A DNA stretch of 7,115 nucleotides from Flavobacteriaceae bacterium. GTDB taxonomy: Bacteria > Bacteroidota > Bacteroidia > Flavobacteriales > Flavobacteriaceae. Positions 1 to 6,448 of this stretch are shown piece by piece (positions within the stretch are counted from its first letter, which is position 1; each line of letters starts with the position of its first letter). The DNA lies in NCBI GenBank assembly GCA_015489265.1, contig WFZY01000055.1, forward strand, positions 1-7,115, given 5' to 3'. The notes below the pieces were generated by a model. The model searched no databases and was not told the DNA's origin. It was given only the letters and a program-made list of their open reading frames with translations. The translations under genes were made by a program, and so were the position numbers.

Positions 1-313
1 ATTTTCATATTGCATCGGCATAATACTTTGTTTTGAAATATTTTATATTTTTCTAGTATTATTTTCATGTAGTAGCGGTATTGTTTACTCCCGACTATTG
101 TCGGGGATACCAAATTATTTTTGGACTATTTTATTTTTAGAATTGGTATTAAATGACACGCATTACACATCCGTTTTAAACTTTTTATCATTATAAATTT
201 TAACAAATCTATTAATTGTATTAGCAAAAATTATTCCTAAAGATTTATAACTGTAAAAAATTCATGATAATTCTTTTTAGGCATTTTGGCTATCGAATGT
301 AATACATCTAATA
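1..313. other. AT-rich stretch at the left edge, no supported gene
   Basis: This stretch lies downstream of the minus-strand transglycosylase gene and is strongly AT-rich. It holds one GC-rich hairpin (90-105, listed separately). An AT-only imperfect inverted repeat at about 255-278 (runs of A and T around ATTCATGATAATT) could weakly terminate minus-strand transcription, but it lacks a GC stem. The plus-strand frame from position 2 to the TAA at 194-196 is open for 64 codons without an in-frame ATG. It would encode a hydrophobic, F/L/I-rich peptide using ATA and CTA codons that are less common in the genes here. It could be the tail of a gene entering from the left, but the T-rich composition makes chance equally plausible. 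I recognise no RNA gene. Confidence 0.6.
90..105. repeat. Perfect 6-bp inverted repeat with 4-base loop
   Basis: CCCGAC (90-95) and GTCGGG (100-105) are perfect inverted repeats around the loop TATT. The G/C-rich arms stand out in a surrounding sequence of almost pure A/T. No T-run follows on the minus strand, so it is not a canonical intrinsic terminator for the transglycosylase gene that ends about 210 bases away. On the plus strand only a scattered T-rich stretch follows. It could be a dispersed small palindromic element, a structured RNA end or a protein-binding site; the sequence does not decide. Confidence 0.6.
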
Positions 314-1936
314 TCAAGACTTATAAATCTTCAATTTCATCCCCGGTTTGAGTTTGCTGTGTTTTTTCAGCCGGTTCCATTTCATAATTTCCGTTAAACT
401 GACATTATATTTTCTTGATATGTTCCAAAGCGTATCACCGGGTTTAACCTTGTAGGTAACCCAGCGTTTTTTTATGTGGGATTGTTTAGTACTTTTATGT
501 GATTTTTTAGATATTTTTGAGCTGTGAGCAGCTAAAGGATAACGTGAATAAATCTTTAACCTTTGCCCGATATGTAAGCGGTTTGAACGCAAGCCGTTCA
601 TGCGTTTGATTTTTCTAACAGTCGTATGAAACCGGCGGGCAATGCGTCCCAGATAATCCCCTTGCCGAACCCTATACACTATATAATTGTTAAGTTTATA
701 AAATTTGGGCAGTGGTTTTTCTTTTTTATTCAGTTCTTTTTCAACTAAAGCATATATGAGCGCTTCGTTATTGACAAAAATACCGCTTAAATCTAAAGGC
801 AATTTCAGGGTGTAAAATTGATTTTCTACATAAGGAATAATATCTAATTTGTATTGCGGATTTAAAAATTCGAGTTCTTTTTCATCTATTTTTAACAGCC
901 GTGAAACTTGGTTGAATGTAATGGTATGTTTAACTACAATGGTATCTGTGGCGATATAATGAAAATGGGGTTGGGTCGAAACGATGCCGTAATCTTTGGC
1001 ATATTCGCCCAAAAACAAAGTCGCTTGAAATAAGGGGACATAACCGGCGGTTTCGCGTGGTAAATACGGTCGAATATTCCAATAATTGGTATAACCGCCC
1101 GATCGCCGTATGGCTTTGGTTACATTACCGGCGCCTGAATTGTATGCCGCCAAGACCAAATTCCAATCGTGAAAAACTTGATACAAGTCTTGCATGTGCT
1201 TGCAGGCAGCTTCCGTTTCTTGAATCGGGTCAAAGCGTTCATCGACGTAGGAATTGATTTCCAATCCATAAACTTTTCCTGTGGAATACATAAATTGCCA
1301 CAAGCCGCCGGCACCGGCACGTGATACAGCTCTCGGATTAAGCGCCGACTCAACTATGGCTAAGTATTTCATTTCCAACGGGATATTGTACTTAGCCAAT
1401 TTTTCTTCAAAAATCGGGAAGTAATATTCTGCCATACCAAACAGGCGTCCCAAACTTTTTTTTCGATGTTTTAAAAATGCTTTGATGGTTCTAACCAATG
1501 CCGGATGATAGACAATATCCAATTGCGTTTTTTGATTGAGCAATTCTAATTGTTTTTTTAAAACAACTGTGTCCAGTTTGACATCGTTGGTTACCAAACT
1601 GTCCATATCCATTTTCAGATGATTGATACTGTCAAACAAAGCCGGTTGATACAATTCTTTAAACCACAAACTGTCCATCCGTTTGACTTTGGGCAAGTCT
1701 TTTAAGATGACATTGTCAATTGTCAGTCCGGTTGTATCGACATATATTCGTTGATTTTGATTTGTGTCAGATGCAGTTAGTTTTCCGGATTCCTTAATGC
1801 TTTGATTTTGTGTATGATGTGGTTTATTGTCAAGCCATAAGGTATCGGATTTGACCGGTTTGTTTAGCTCGTTTTTTTCTTGTGCCCATGATGCAAGCGA
1901 GCTGACTATAAATAAGATTGCAATAAGTTTCTTCAT
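314..1936 (-). CDS. mltD: MltD-like membrane-bound/periplasmic lytic murein transglycosylase with LysM domains
   Basis: A 540-residue enzyme predicted to cleave the MurNAc-GlcNAc bond of peptidoglycan in the periplasm, forming 1,6-anhydro ends. Residues 1-18 look like a Sec signal peptide (MKK, hydrophobic core, ASWA then QE). There is no lipobox cysteine, unlike E. coli MltD. Residues 20-150 are a poorly conserved linker rich in DSL/DTL motifs. The SLT/GH23 domain spans about 165-320, with the catalytic Glu at 196 in VESALNPRAVS, then GAGGLWQFM (208-216) and AYNSG (264-268). Residues 326-380 resemble a degenerate LysM, as in other MltD proteins. Two clear LysM modules follow at about 418-463 and 493-538, joined by a Lys/Ser/His-rich basic linker; they should bind glycan chains. 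The ATG at 1936 is chosen because the signal peptide begins there. It lies 9 bases after the pgk stop, so co-transcription is likely. No Shine-Dalgarno sequence is visible. Confidence 0.93.
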   Translation of the reverse strand: MKKLIAILFIVSSLASWAQEKNELNKPVKSDTLWLDNKPHHTQNQSIKESGKLTASDTNQNQRIYVDTTGLTIDNVILKDLPKVKRMDSLWFKELYQPALFDSINHLKMDMDSLVTNDVKLDTVVLKKQLELLNQKTQLDIVYHPALVRTIKAFLKHRKKSLGRLFGMAEYYFPIFEEKLAKYNIPLEMKYLAIVESALNPRAVSRAGAGGLWQFMYSTGKVYGLEINSYVDERFDPIQETEAACKHMQDLYQVFHDWNLVLAAYNSGAGNVTKAIRRSGGYTNYWNIRPYLPRETAGYVPLFQATLFLGEYAKDYGIVSTQPHFHYIATDTIVVKHTITFNQVSRLLKIDEKELEFLNPQYKLDIIPYVENQFYTLKLPLDLSGIFVNNEALIYALVEKELNKKEKPLPKFYKLNNYIVYRVRQGDYLGRIARRFHTTVRKIKRMNGLRSNRLHIGQRLKIYSRYPLAAHSSKISKKSHKSTKQSHIKKRWVTYKVKPGDTLWNISRKYNVSLTEIMKWNRLKKHSKLKPGMKLKIYKS

Positions 1937-1945
1937 AAAAAATTT

Positions 1946-3139
1946 TTATTCTGATAAAGCAGCGATACCGGGAAGTGTTTTACCTTCAAGCATTTCCAAC
2001 AAAGCACCGCCACCGGTTGAAATATAACTGATTTTATCGGTTAAGCCCAATTTTTTAACCGCCGCCACCGAGTCGCCGCCGCCTACTAAAGAATAGGCAC
2101 CTTTTTCGGAAGCTTTACCGATGGATAGTCCGATATGTTCCGTTCCTTTGGCAAATTTATCAAATTCAAAGACACCGGCAGGTCCGTTCCAAATAATGGT
2201 TTTAGAATTTTGCAGGACTTCATCAATTAAATCACGGGTCTTGGGTCCGATATCTAATCCTTGCCAATGATCGGGTATGTTATCGGCGTCGACTATTTTA
2301 GTGTTTGCATCATTTGAAAACCGGTCGGCTACAACCAAATCAACCGGCAAAATGATATGAACATTTTTTTCTTTGGCTTCTTTTAAAATTCTTTTGGCTA
2401 AATCAATTTTATCATCTTCAACGATAGAATCCCCAATATTATTGCCAAGGGCTTTTAAAAACGTAAAAGCCATGCCGCCTACAATAATCAGGTTATCTAC
2501 TTTGTTTAACAGATTTTCAATCACGCCTATTTTACTCGAGACTTTGGCACCGCCAATGATAGCGGTAACCGGTTTTTGACCTTCGTCAAGGGCTTTGCGG
2601 ATACTATGGATTTCTTTTTCCAAAAGTTTACCCGGCGCTTTGTGATCTTTGTCAAAAAAACGGGCGATTACTGCTGTAGAAGCATGTGCACGATGTGCCG
2701 TACCGAAAGCATCATTGATATAATAGTCGGCACCCAAGTCAGCTAAAGCTTTGGCAAAGTTTTCATCGCCTTTTTTTTCTTCAGGATAAAAACGTAAATT
2801 TTCGAGTAATAATACTTGTCCGGGTTTTAGTTCTTTAACAGCTTTTTGGACTTTGTCGCCTATGCTGTCATCGATAAAGATAACTTTACGACCTAATACT
2901 TTTTCTAATTCGGGAACGATATGGCGCAAGGAAAATTTATCATCTTTTCCTTTTGGACGTCCCAAATGCGACATTAAAATTACGCTGCCACCGTCATTTA
3001 ATATTTTTTCAATAGTAGGTTTGGCGGCTAAGATGCGCGTGTTGTCGGTTACTTGAAATTCATCATTTAAAGGCACATTAAAATCAACGCGAATTAAGCC
3101 CTTTTTATTTTTAAAATTTATATCGTTTAAGCTTTTCAT
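1946..3139 (-). CDS. pgk: Phosphoglycerate kinase
   Basis: A cytoplasmic glycolytic enzyme that transfers phosphate between 1,3-bisphosphoglycerate and ADP. At 397 residues it has the normal length of bacterial monofunctional PGK, with no fusion to triosephosphate isomerase. Substrate-side N-domain motifs are RVDFNVPL (17-24), SHLGRPKG (57-64), LLENLRFYPEE (111-121) and NDAFGTAHRAHAS (142-154). The C-terminal nucleotide domain shows GGAKVSSKI (196-204), GGMAFTF (221-227), NGPAGVFEF (318-326), GGGDS (353-357) and STGGGALLE (374-382). All expected motifs are present, so the enzyme should be active. The ATG at 3139 gives the standard N-terminus; the leader is A-rich with no Shine-Dalgarno sequence. 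Upstream are the terminator of the foldase gene and a TAATTTTG box, which suggest its own promoter. The transglycosylase gene follows after 9 bases on the same strand. Confidence 0.99.
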   Translation of the reverse strand: MKSLNDINFKNKKGLIRVDFNVPLNDEFQVTDNTRILAAKPTIEKILNDGGSVILMSHLGRPKGKDDKFSLRHIVPELEKVLGRKVIFIDDSIGDKVQKAVKELKPGQVLLLENLRFYPEEKKGDENFAKALADLGADYYINDAFGTAHRAHASTAVIARFFDKDHKAPGKLLEKEIHSIRKALDEGQKPVTAIIGGAKVSSKIGVIENLLNKVDNLIIVGGMAFTFLKALGNNIGDSIVEDDKIDLAKRILKEAKEKNVHIILPVDLVVADRFSNDANTKIVDADNIPDHWQGLDIGPKTRDLIDEVLQNSKTIIWNGPAGVFEFDKFAKGTEHIGLSIGKASEKGAYSLVGGGDSVAAVKKLGLTDKISYISTGGGALLEMLEGKTLPGIAALSE

Positions 3140-3173
3140 AAGTTTGGTTTTTTATAGCTGTAATCTTTCAAAA

Positions 3174-3181
3174 CAAAATTA
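3174..3181 (-). promoter_or_regulatory. Candidate -7 promoter box for pgk
   Basis: On the minus strand this reads TAATTTTG, matching the Bacteroidota sigma-ABfr -7 consensus TAnnTTTG. It sits 34 bases upstream of the pgk ATG and just downstream of the foldase terminator, where a pgk promoter would be expected. The -33 element is poor: the only TTTG upstream (3209-3206) is 24 bases away instead of the usual 19-21 and lies inside the terminator stem. The call rests on the box and its position. Confidence 0.4.
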
Positions 3182-3199
3182 CGGCAAATTTTCCGGTTT

Positions 3200-3238
3200 A
3201 AAAAACAAAGTCCGCTGTAAATACAACGGACCTTGTTT
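3200..3238 (-). terminator. Rho-independent terminator after the foldase gene
   Basis: On the minus strand, starting 18 bases past the foldase stop codon, arm AAACAAGGTCCG (3238-3227) pairs with CGGACTTTGTTT (3214-3203). That gives twelve pairs, one of them G-U. The enclosed 12 bases (TTGTATTTACAG) can add about four more pairs around a four-base loop. The stem ends in a run of six T (3205-3200). An A/T-rich tract precedes it. On the plus strand the G-U pair becomes an A-C mismatch, so the structure fits minus-strand transcription better. It should separate foldase transcription from pgk. Confidence 0.85.
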
Positions 3239-3255
3239 AAAAAAATATAAAATTA

Positions 3256-5391
3256 TTATTGGTAAAGACGCGCTCTGTTATCTTCAATGTCGGCTTTATC
3301 TTTAAGTGCTTTTTCTACATCTCTACTGATACCGACTATACGTTGCTTACGAAGTTTTTCTACGTAAGGCACATAATTTTTTATATCAGAAGCTTTGGAA
3401 ATTTTGATAGTTTTAACCACATAAACCGCTCTGTTGCCATCTATGGGTTTGGAAACTTTTCCGGGTTCTAAAGCAAAAGCTTTGGCAACAACTACCGGTT
3501 CTCTACCAAAGCCCGGAATCATAGGATTGTTAAGTGTGACACCGGTTGCAACGCCCACTTTAGCATTGGCATTTTTTGCCATTTCTTCCAAAGTGTTACC
3601 TTTAAATTTGGCTTTTATTAATTCGGCTTTCTTTTCTTTAATTAATTTCGGCTTAACTAGAACAGAAGCTTCTTCCGGTGTCATGATGCCTTCTTCTCTG
3701 ATACCGGAAACATAGGCAATAATATGTCCTTTTTCGGTGTCAAATTTGGCAACATCGCCGATTTTGCGGTCGCTTTTGTATAACCAACGCACCACATCTC
3801 TGTTTTGTCCGATGCCGGGTAAGCGGTCTTCAAAGCGACCGATTTTTCTAACCGGTTTGGCTTCAAAGCCCTTTTCTTTGGCTAATGCCTTAAAGTCTTT
3901 GGCATCTAAAGCTTCGCTGGCAAACTGTGCTGCTTTGGCAAAGGTTTCATTCTCTGTTTCTTGACTGGGTTCTACATTTCTAATGATGGAAACCATTTTG
4001 ACGGCTTTTTCGGGTTGGGTTAAGTCATTAATTTTAATAATGTGAAATCCGAAAGGTGTTTCAACCAATCCGATTTGTCCTTTTTTGCCATTAAAAATGA
4101 AGTCGTTAAACTGCGGTACCATTCTTCCATAAGTAAACCAGCCCAAATCACCACCTTTGGTTTTGGTAGGTCCGTCAGATAATTTTTTGGCGTATTCGGC
4201 AAATTTATCAGGGTTTCTTTTAACCACTTTTAAGATACTGTCCGCTTTTTTCTTAGCGGTTTCTTTGTCGCGGGTGATAGCCGGATTGGCGCCTCTTGCT
4301 CCTTTGTAAGCAATTAAAATATGAGCCGCTTTGGCTGAATCCGGAATCATTTTGGTGTCTGTAACTTTTGACAAATAAACTTGATTTTTTATTTCGTAAG
4401 GCCCAAACACATCTCCTTTGTTGAGTTTGATAAGCGTATCGGCATATTTTTTAGGCAATTGATTTTTAAAGAAATACCGGGCTTGTTGTTTAACATCCGA
4501 ATATTTGTTAGCAAATGCTTCGGCATCATCGGCGTTTTTAAAACCTTTTTCTATTTTTTTATGATCCGGCGCTTCCTTGTCATAGACTTCCTTATCATTG
4601 ATGAGTGCTTTTAGCTCGTCCATGATTTTTTGTTTGTCTTTGGCTGACGGTTCCAATGGAATAAAGACATATTCAATATCACGACTTTCATCTACCTTAA
4701 ATTCGTCTTTATGTTTATTGATATATGCTTGAATATCAGCTTTGGTTACTTTGACCAATGAATCCGGAATTGTTCTATAAGGTACGGCAGCATATTTAAA
4801 ATCGACGGCATCATTTTCATAATGATACAGCCATTCACCTTCTTTTAAAGTCGGATTAATAGCTGCTTTGAGCAAATCCAAATATATTTTTTTCTTTTCC
4901 GATTCTATCAATGAGTTTTCAAAATTTTTCCATTGGGCAAATAACTCCGGATTGGATTTTTTATTCTGATAGACTTGGTCGATGTAATCAGACAAACGAT
5001 TTTCGTCAAAAACACCTTGTTGATTGGTAAATGCCTGTTTGATAGTAGGGTTGTTGATGATTAAATCTCTCAAACGGTCTTGCCCCACTTTGATACCCAA
5101 CTTATCATATTGATTGTTTAAAACGGCTTCGTTAACCATTTGATCCCAAACCGCTTTGACAGCTTGCATTTGAGACATATTACGGTTTTGTTTTTGTACC
5201 AATGCCACTCTTTTTTGAAAATCGGTACGGGCTATTTTGCGCCCATCTACTTCTCCAATCACATTTAGATTTCCTTTTCCAAGAGAGGATGAGTTTTTAA
5301 TCAAACCTTGAATTACAAAAGCAAACAATGCTAAAGCTATAATGCCGATTAAAACACCCGATTTCTTTTGAATTTCTCCTAATATTGCCAT
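3256..5391 (-). CDS. ppiD: Membrane-anchored SurA/PpiD-like peptidylprolyl isomerase (parvulin foldase)
   Basis: A 711-residue protein predicted to assist folding of exported proteins at the periplasmic face of the inner membrane. Residues 11-31 form one transmembrane helix with a short cytoplasmic N-terminus, the PpiD layout. Residues 40-185 are a helical SurA_N-like chaperone region starting with GEVDGRKIARTDFQKRV. A complete parvulin (rotamase) domain spans about 353-457: AAHILI (355-360), GGDLGWF (413-419), MVPQFNDFIF (424-433) and TPFGFHIIKI (445-454). Both characteristic His residues (357 and 450) are kept, so this domain may be catalytic, unlike that of E. coli PpiD. Similar C-terminal rotamase-type tails recur near 323-343, 541-563 and 642-661, suggesting extra degenerate parvulin-like modules. 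The length is near that of other Bacteroidota members as I recall them. It is transcribed divergently from trmD and ends at a strong terminator. The symbol follows the E. coli analogue and is not proof of orthology. Confidence 0.93.
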   Translation of the reverse strand: MAILGEIQKKSGVLIGIIALALFAFVIQGLIKNSSSLGKGNLNVIGEVDGRKIARTDFQKRVALVQKQNRNMSQMQAVKAVWDQMVNEAVLNNQYDKLGIKVGQDRLRDLIINNPTIKQAFTNQQGVFDENRLSDYIDQVYQNKKSNPELFAQWKNFENSLIESEKKKIYLDLLKAAINPTLKEGEWLYHYENDAVDFKYAAVPYRTIPDSLVKVTKADIQAYINKHKDEFKVDESRDIEYVFIPLEPSAKDKQKIMDELKALINDKEVYDKEAPDHKKIEKGFKNADDAEAFANKYSDVKQQARYFFKNQLPKKYADTLIKLNKGDVFGPYEIKNQVYLSKVTDTKMIPDSAKAAHILIAYKGARGANPAITRDKETAKKKADSILKVVKRNPDKFAEYAKKLSDGPTKTKGGDLGWFTYGRMVPQFNDFIFNGKKGQIGLVETPFGFHIIKINDLTQPEKAVKMVSIIRNVEPSQETENETFAKAAQFASEALDAKDFKALAKEKGFEAKPVRKIGRFEDRLPGIGQNRDVVRWLYKSDRKIGDVAKFDTEKGHIIAYVSGIREEGIMTPEEASVLVKPKLIKEKKAELIKAKFKGNTLEEMAKNANAKVGVATGVTLNNPMIPGFGREPVVVAKAFALEPGKVSKPIDGNRAVYVVKTIKISKASDIKNYVPYVEKLRKQRIVGISRDVEKALKDKADIEDNRARLYQ

Positions 5392-5397
5392 TTTTTA

Positions 5398-5405
5398 CAA
5401 ATTTA
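5398..5405 (-). promoter_or_regulatory. Candidate -7 box close to the foldase start
   Basis: On the minus strand this reads TAAATTTG, a match to TAnnTTTG, only six bases before the foldase ATG. If used, the transcript would be almost leaderless. No TTG-type -33 element lies at the right distance. The alternative box at 5431-5438 would leave a more normal leader, so this one may be chance. Confidence 0.25.
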
Positions 5406-5430
5406 TTTTTAATAATTTTACATTAGTTTG

Positions 5431-5438
5431 CGAAAGTA
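5431..5438 (-). promoter_or_regulatory. Alternative candidate -7 box for the foldase gene
   Basis: On the minus strand this reads TACTTTCG, one base from the TAnnTTTG consensus. It would give a leader of roughly 30 bases before the ATG at 5391. The -33 region upstream is only T-rich, without a clear TTTG. The support is position and partial match. Confidence 0.35.
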
Positions 5439-5527
5439 CGAACTATTATGAAAAAAAGAAAATTTTTAAAGAATTTTTTTCTCGGGTAGATTCAACAGGT
5501 AAATACAACTTTAGGCTTAACAAATCT

Positions 5528-5611
5528 TAATTTTGCATAAAATCCGGTCACTTTGATACATTCCGTCCCGATTTTCGTCTGTATGGAACACTTAGCGACC
5601 AACTTTTTTTT
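5528..5611 (+). ncRNA. Possible short structured RNA with T-tail (speculative)
   Basis: A plus-strand TAATTTTG box (5528-5535) is followed by a 57-base island (5544-5600) with 28 G/C, clearly richer than the flanks, and then eight T (5604-5611). Within the island GGTC (5546-5549) can pair with GACC (5597-5600), and ATACA (5556-5560) with TGTAT (5580-5584), giving nested helices with unequal internal loops. A promoter-like box, a structured body and a T-run fit a transcript of about 70 bases. The helices are short and no family is recognised, so the island could also be a gene remnant or part of the trmD leader. Confidence 0.2.
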
Positions 5612-5697
5612 CTCATTTCCTCAAATTATGAGCAGTGCTGTTGTTTGAATCAATAAATATTCTTTAAAGTGAATAGTTACATTGAAGCAGAACAAAA

Positions 5698-5713
5698 TCC
5701 TCAATTCCTCAAT
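5698..5713. repeat. Perfect tandem 8-base repeat upstream of trmD
   Basis: TCCTCAAT occurs twice head to tail at 5698-5705 and 5706-5713. A near copy, TCCTCAAAT, lies at 5618-5626. The pair ends 9 bases before the TAAATTTG box of trmD and covers the place where a -33 element would sit. It could be a binding site for a regulator or a slippage product. Confidence 0.55.
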
Positions 5714-5722
5714 AATAAATGC

Positions 5723-5730
5723 TAAATTTG
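5723..5730 (+). promoter_or_regulatory. Candidate -7 promoter box for trmD
   Basis: TAAATTTG matches the Bacteroidota -7 consensus TAnnTTTG exactly, is followed by C, and ends 19 bases before the trmD ATG. That would give a short A-rich leader, common in this phylum. No TTTG is present 19-21 bases upstream, where the tandem TCCTCAAT repeat lies instead, so the promoter may be weak or depend on an activator. Confidence 0.5.
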
Positions 5731-5749
5731 CAATAGAAAAAAAGAAATC

Positions 5750-6448
5750 ATGCGAATAGACATCATCAGTGCCGTGCCGCAACTTTTAGAGAGTTTTTTA
5801 AACTATAGCATTGTCCAACGTGCAAGAGATAAGAGAGTTGTTGAGATATTTATACATGACATTCACGATTACGGCAAAGGAAAATACAAACAGATTGACG
5901 ATTATCAATACGGTGGCGGCGCCGGTATGGTGATGATGGTAGAGCCGCTGGACAAGTTGATTTCAAAATTAAAATCGGAACGGGATTATGATGACATTAT
6001 TTTTATGACGCCTGATGCACCGGTTTTAAAGCAAGCTTTGGTTAATGAGCTATCTTTAAAAAATAATTTAATGATTTTGGCGGGACATTACAAAGGCGTG
6101 GACCAACGTCTTCGCGATTTGCATATCACACGAGAAATATCCATAGGCGATTATGTGTTATCCGGTGGCGAATTGCCGGCTGCCGTGTTAGCTGATGCCG
6201 TTATCCGACTGATCCCGGGCGCTATGTCCGATGAAACTTCGGCACTAACCGATTCCTTTCAAAATGATTTGTTGGCACCACCGGTTTATACGCGACCACT
6301 AGAATATAAAGGGATGAAAGTGCCGGAAGTTTTGCTGTCTGGTAATCATCAAAAAATAGCCGAATGGCGCGATCTACAAGCGGAAGAAATTACGCGTAAA
6401 ATCCGCCCTGATTTATTAGATAATTCATCATTGCAAAATAAAGGTTGA
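5750..6448 (+). CDS. trmD: tRNA (guanine-N1-)-methyltransferase TrmD
   Basis: A cytoplasmic SPOUT-family enzyme that methylates N1 of G37 next to the anticodon, using S-adenosylmethionine, and so prevents +1 frameshifting. At 232 residues it is slightly short but within the family range. The N-terminus MRIDIIS is the usual start. Knot and SAM-site motifs are YGGGAGM (54-60), AGHYKGVDQR (111-120) and ISIGDYVLSGGELPA (130-144). The likely catalytic Asp is 168 in TDSF, followed by PPVYTRP (177-183) and VPEVLLSGNH (191-200), with the C-terminal helix QKIAEWR. All key residues are present. The A-rich leader has no Shine-Dalgarno sequence. In many bacteria trmD sits with rpsP, rimM and rplS; here it stands alone, divergent from the foldase gene. 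Its last 21 bases overlap a convergent gene. Confidence 0.98.
   Translation: MRIDIISAVPQLLESFLNYSIVQRARDKRVVEIFIHDIHDYGKGKYKQIDDYQYGGGAGMVMMVEPLDKLISKLKSERDYDDIIFMTPDAPVLKQALVNELSLKNNLMILAGHYKGVDQRLRDLHITREISIGDYVLSGGELPAAVLADAVIRLIPGAMSDETSALTDSFQNDLLAPPVYTRPLEYKGMKVPEVLLSGNHQKIAEWRDLQAEEITRKIRPDLLDNSSLQNKG

Larger units (their letters stand above)
5392..5749. other. Divergent intergenic spacer between the foldase gene and trmD
   Basis: This 358-base spacer must carry promoters for both flanking genes. Most of it is very AT-rich. It contains candidate -7 boxes for each direction, a GC-rich island (5544-5600) followed by eight T, and a tandem 8-base repeat (5698-5713). It also has an imperfect AT palindrome TATTC/GAATA (5658-5662 and 5671-5675). 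The open frames here are short (for instance 21 codons from the ATG at 5583), lack ribosome-binding signals and resemble no protein I know. No tRNA or other known RNA is recognisable. Confidence 0.7.

Noticed and set aside
1..68. Minus-strand ATG at 66-68 with an open frame to the left edge (begins MKIILEKYKIFQNK)
   Set aside because: Only 22 codons are visible and no family is recognised. Lys/Ile/Asn-rich translation is what AT-rich noncoding DNA gives. The sequence to the left would be needed.
90..105. The CCCGAC/GTCGGG hairpin as terminator of the transglycosylase gene
   Set aside because: It is about 210 bases beyond the stop codon and lacks a T-run on the minus strand, so I list it only as an inverted repeat.
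3434..3715. 93-codon plus-strand frame inside the foldase gene, and similar antisense frames of 60-77 codons in the other genes
   Set aside because: They lie wholly antisense to strongly supported coding sequences and have no recognisable domain. They are shadow frames.
5583..5648. Short plus-strand frame starting with ATG, 21 codons, in the divergent spacer
   Set aside because: No ribosome-binding signal and no recognisable product, and it overlaps the GC-rich island that may act as RNA. It is too short to support as a gene.
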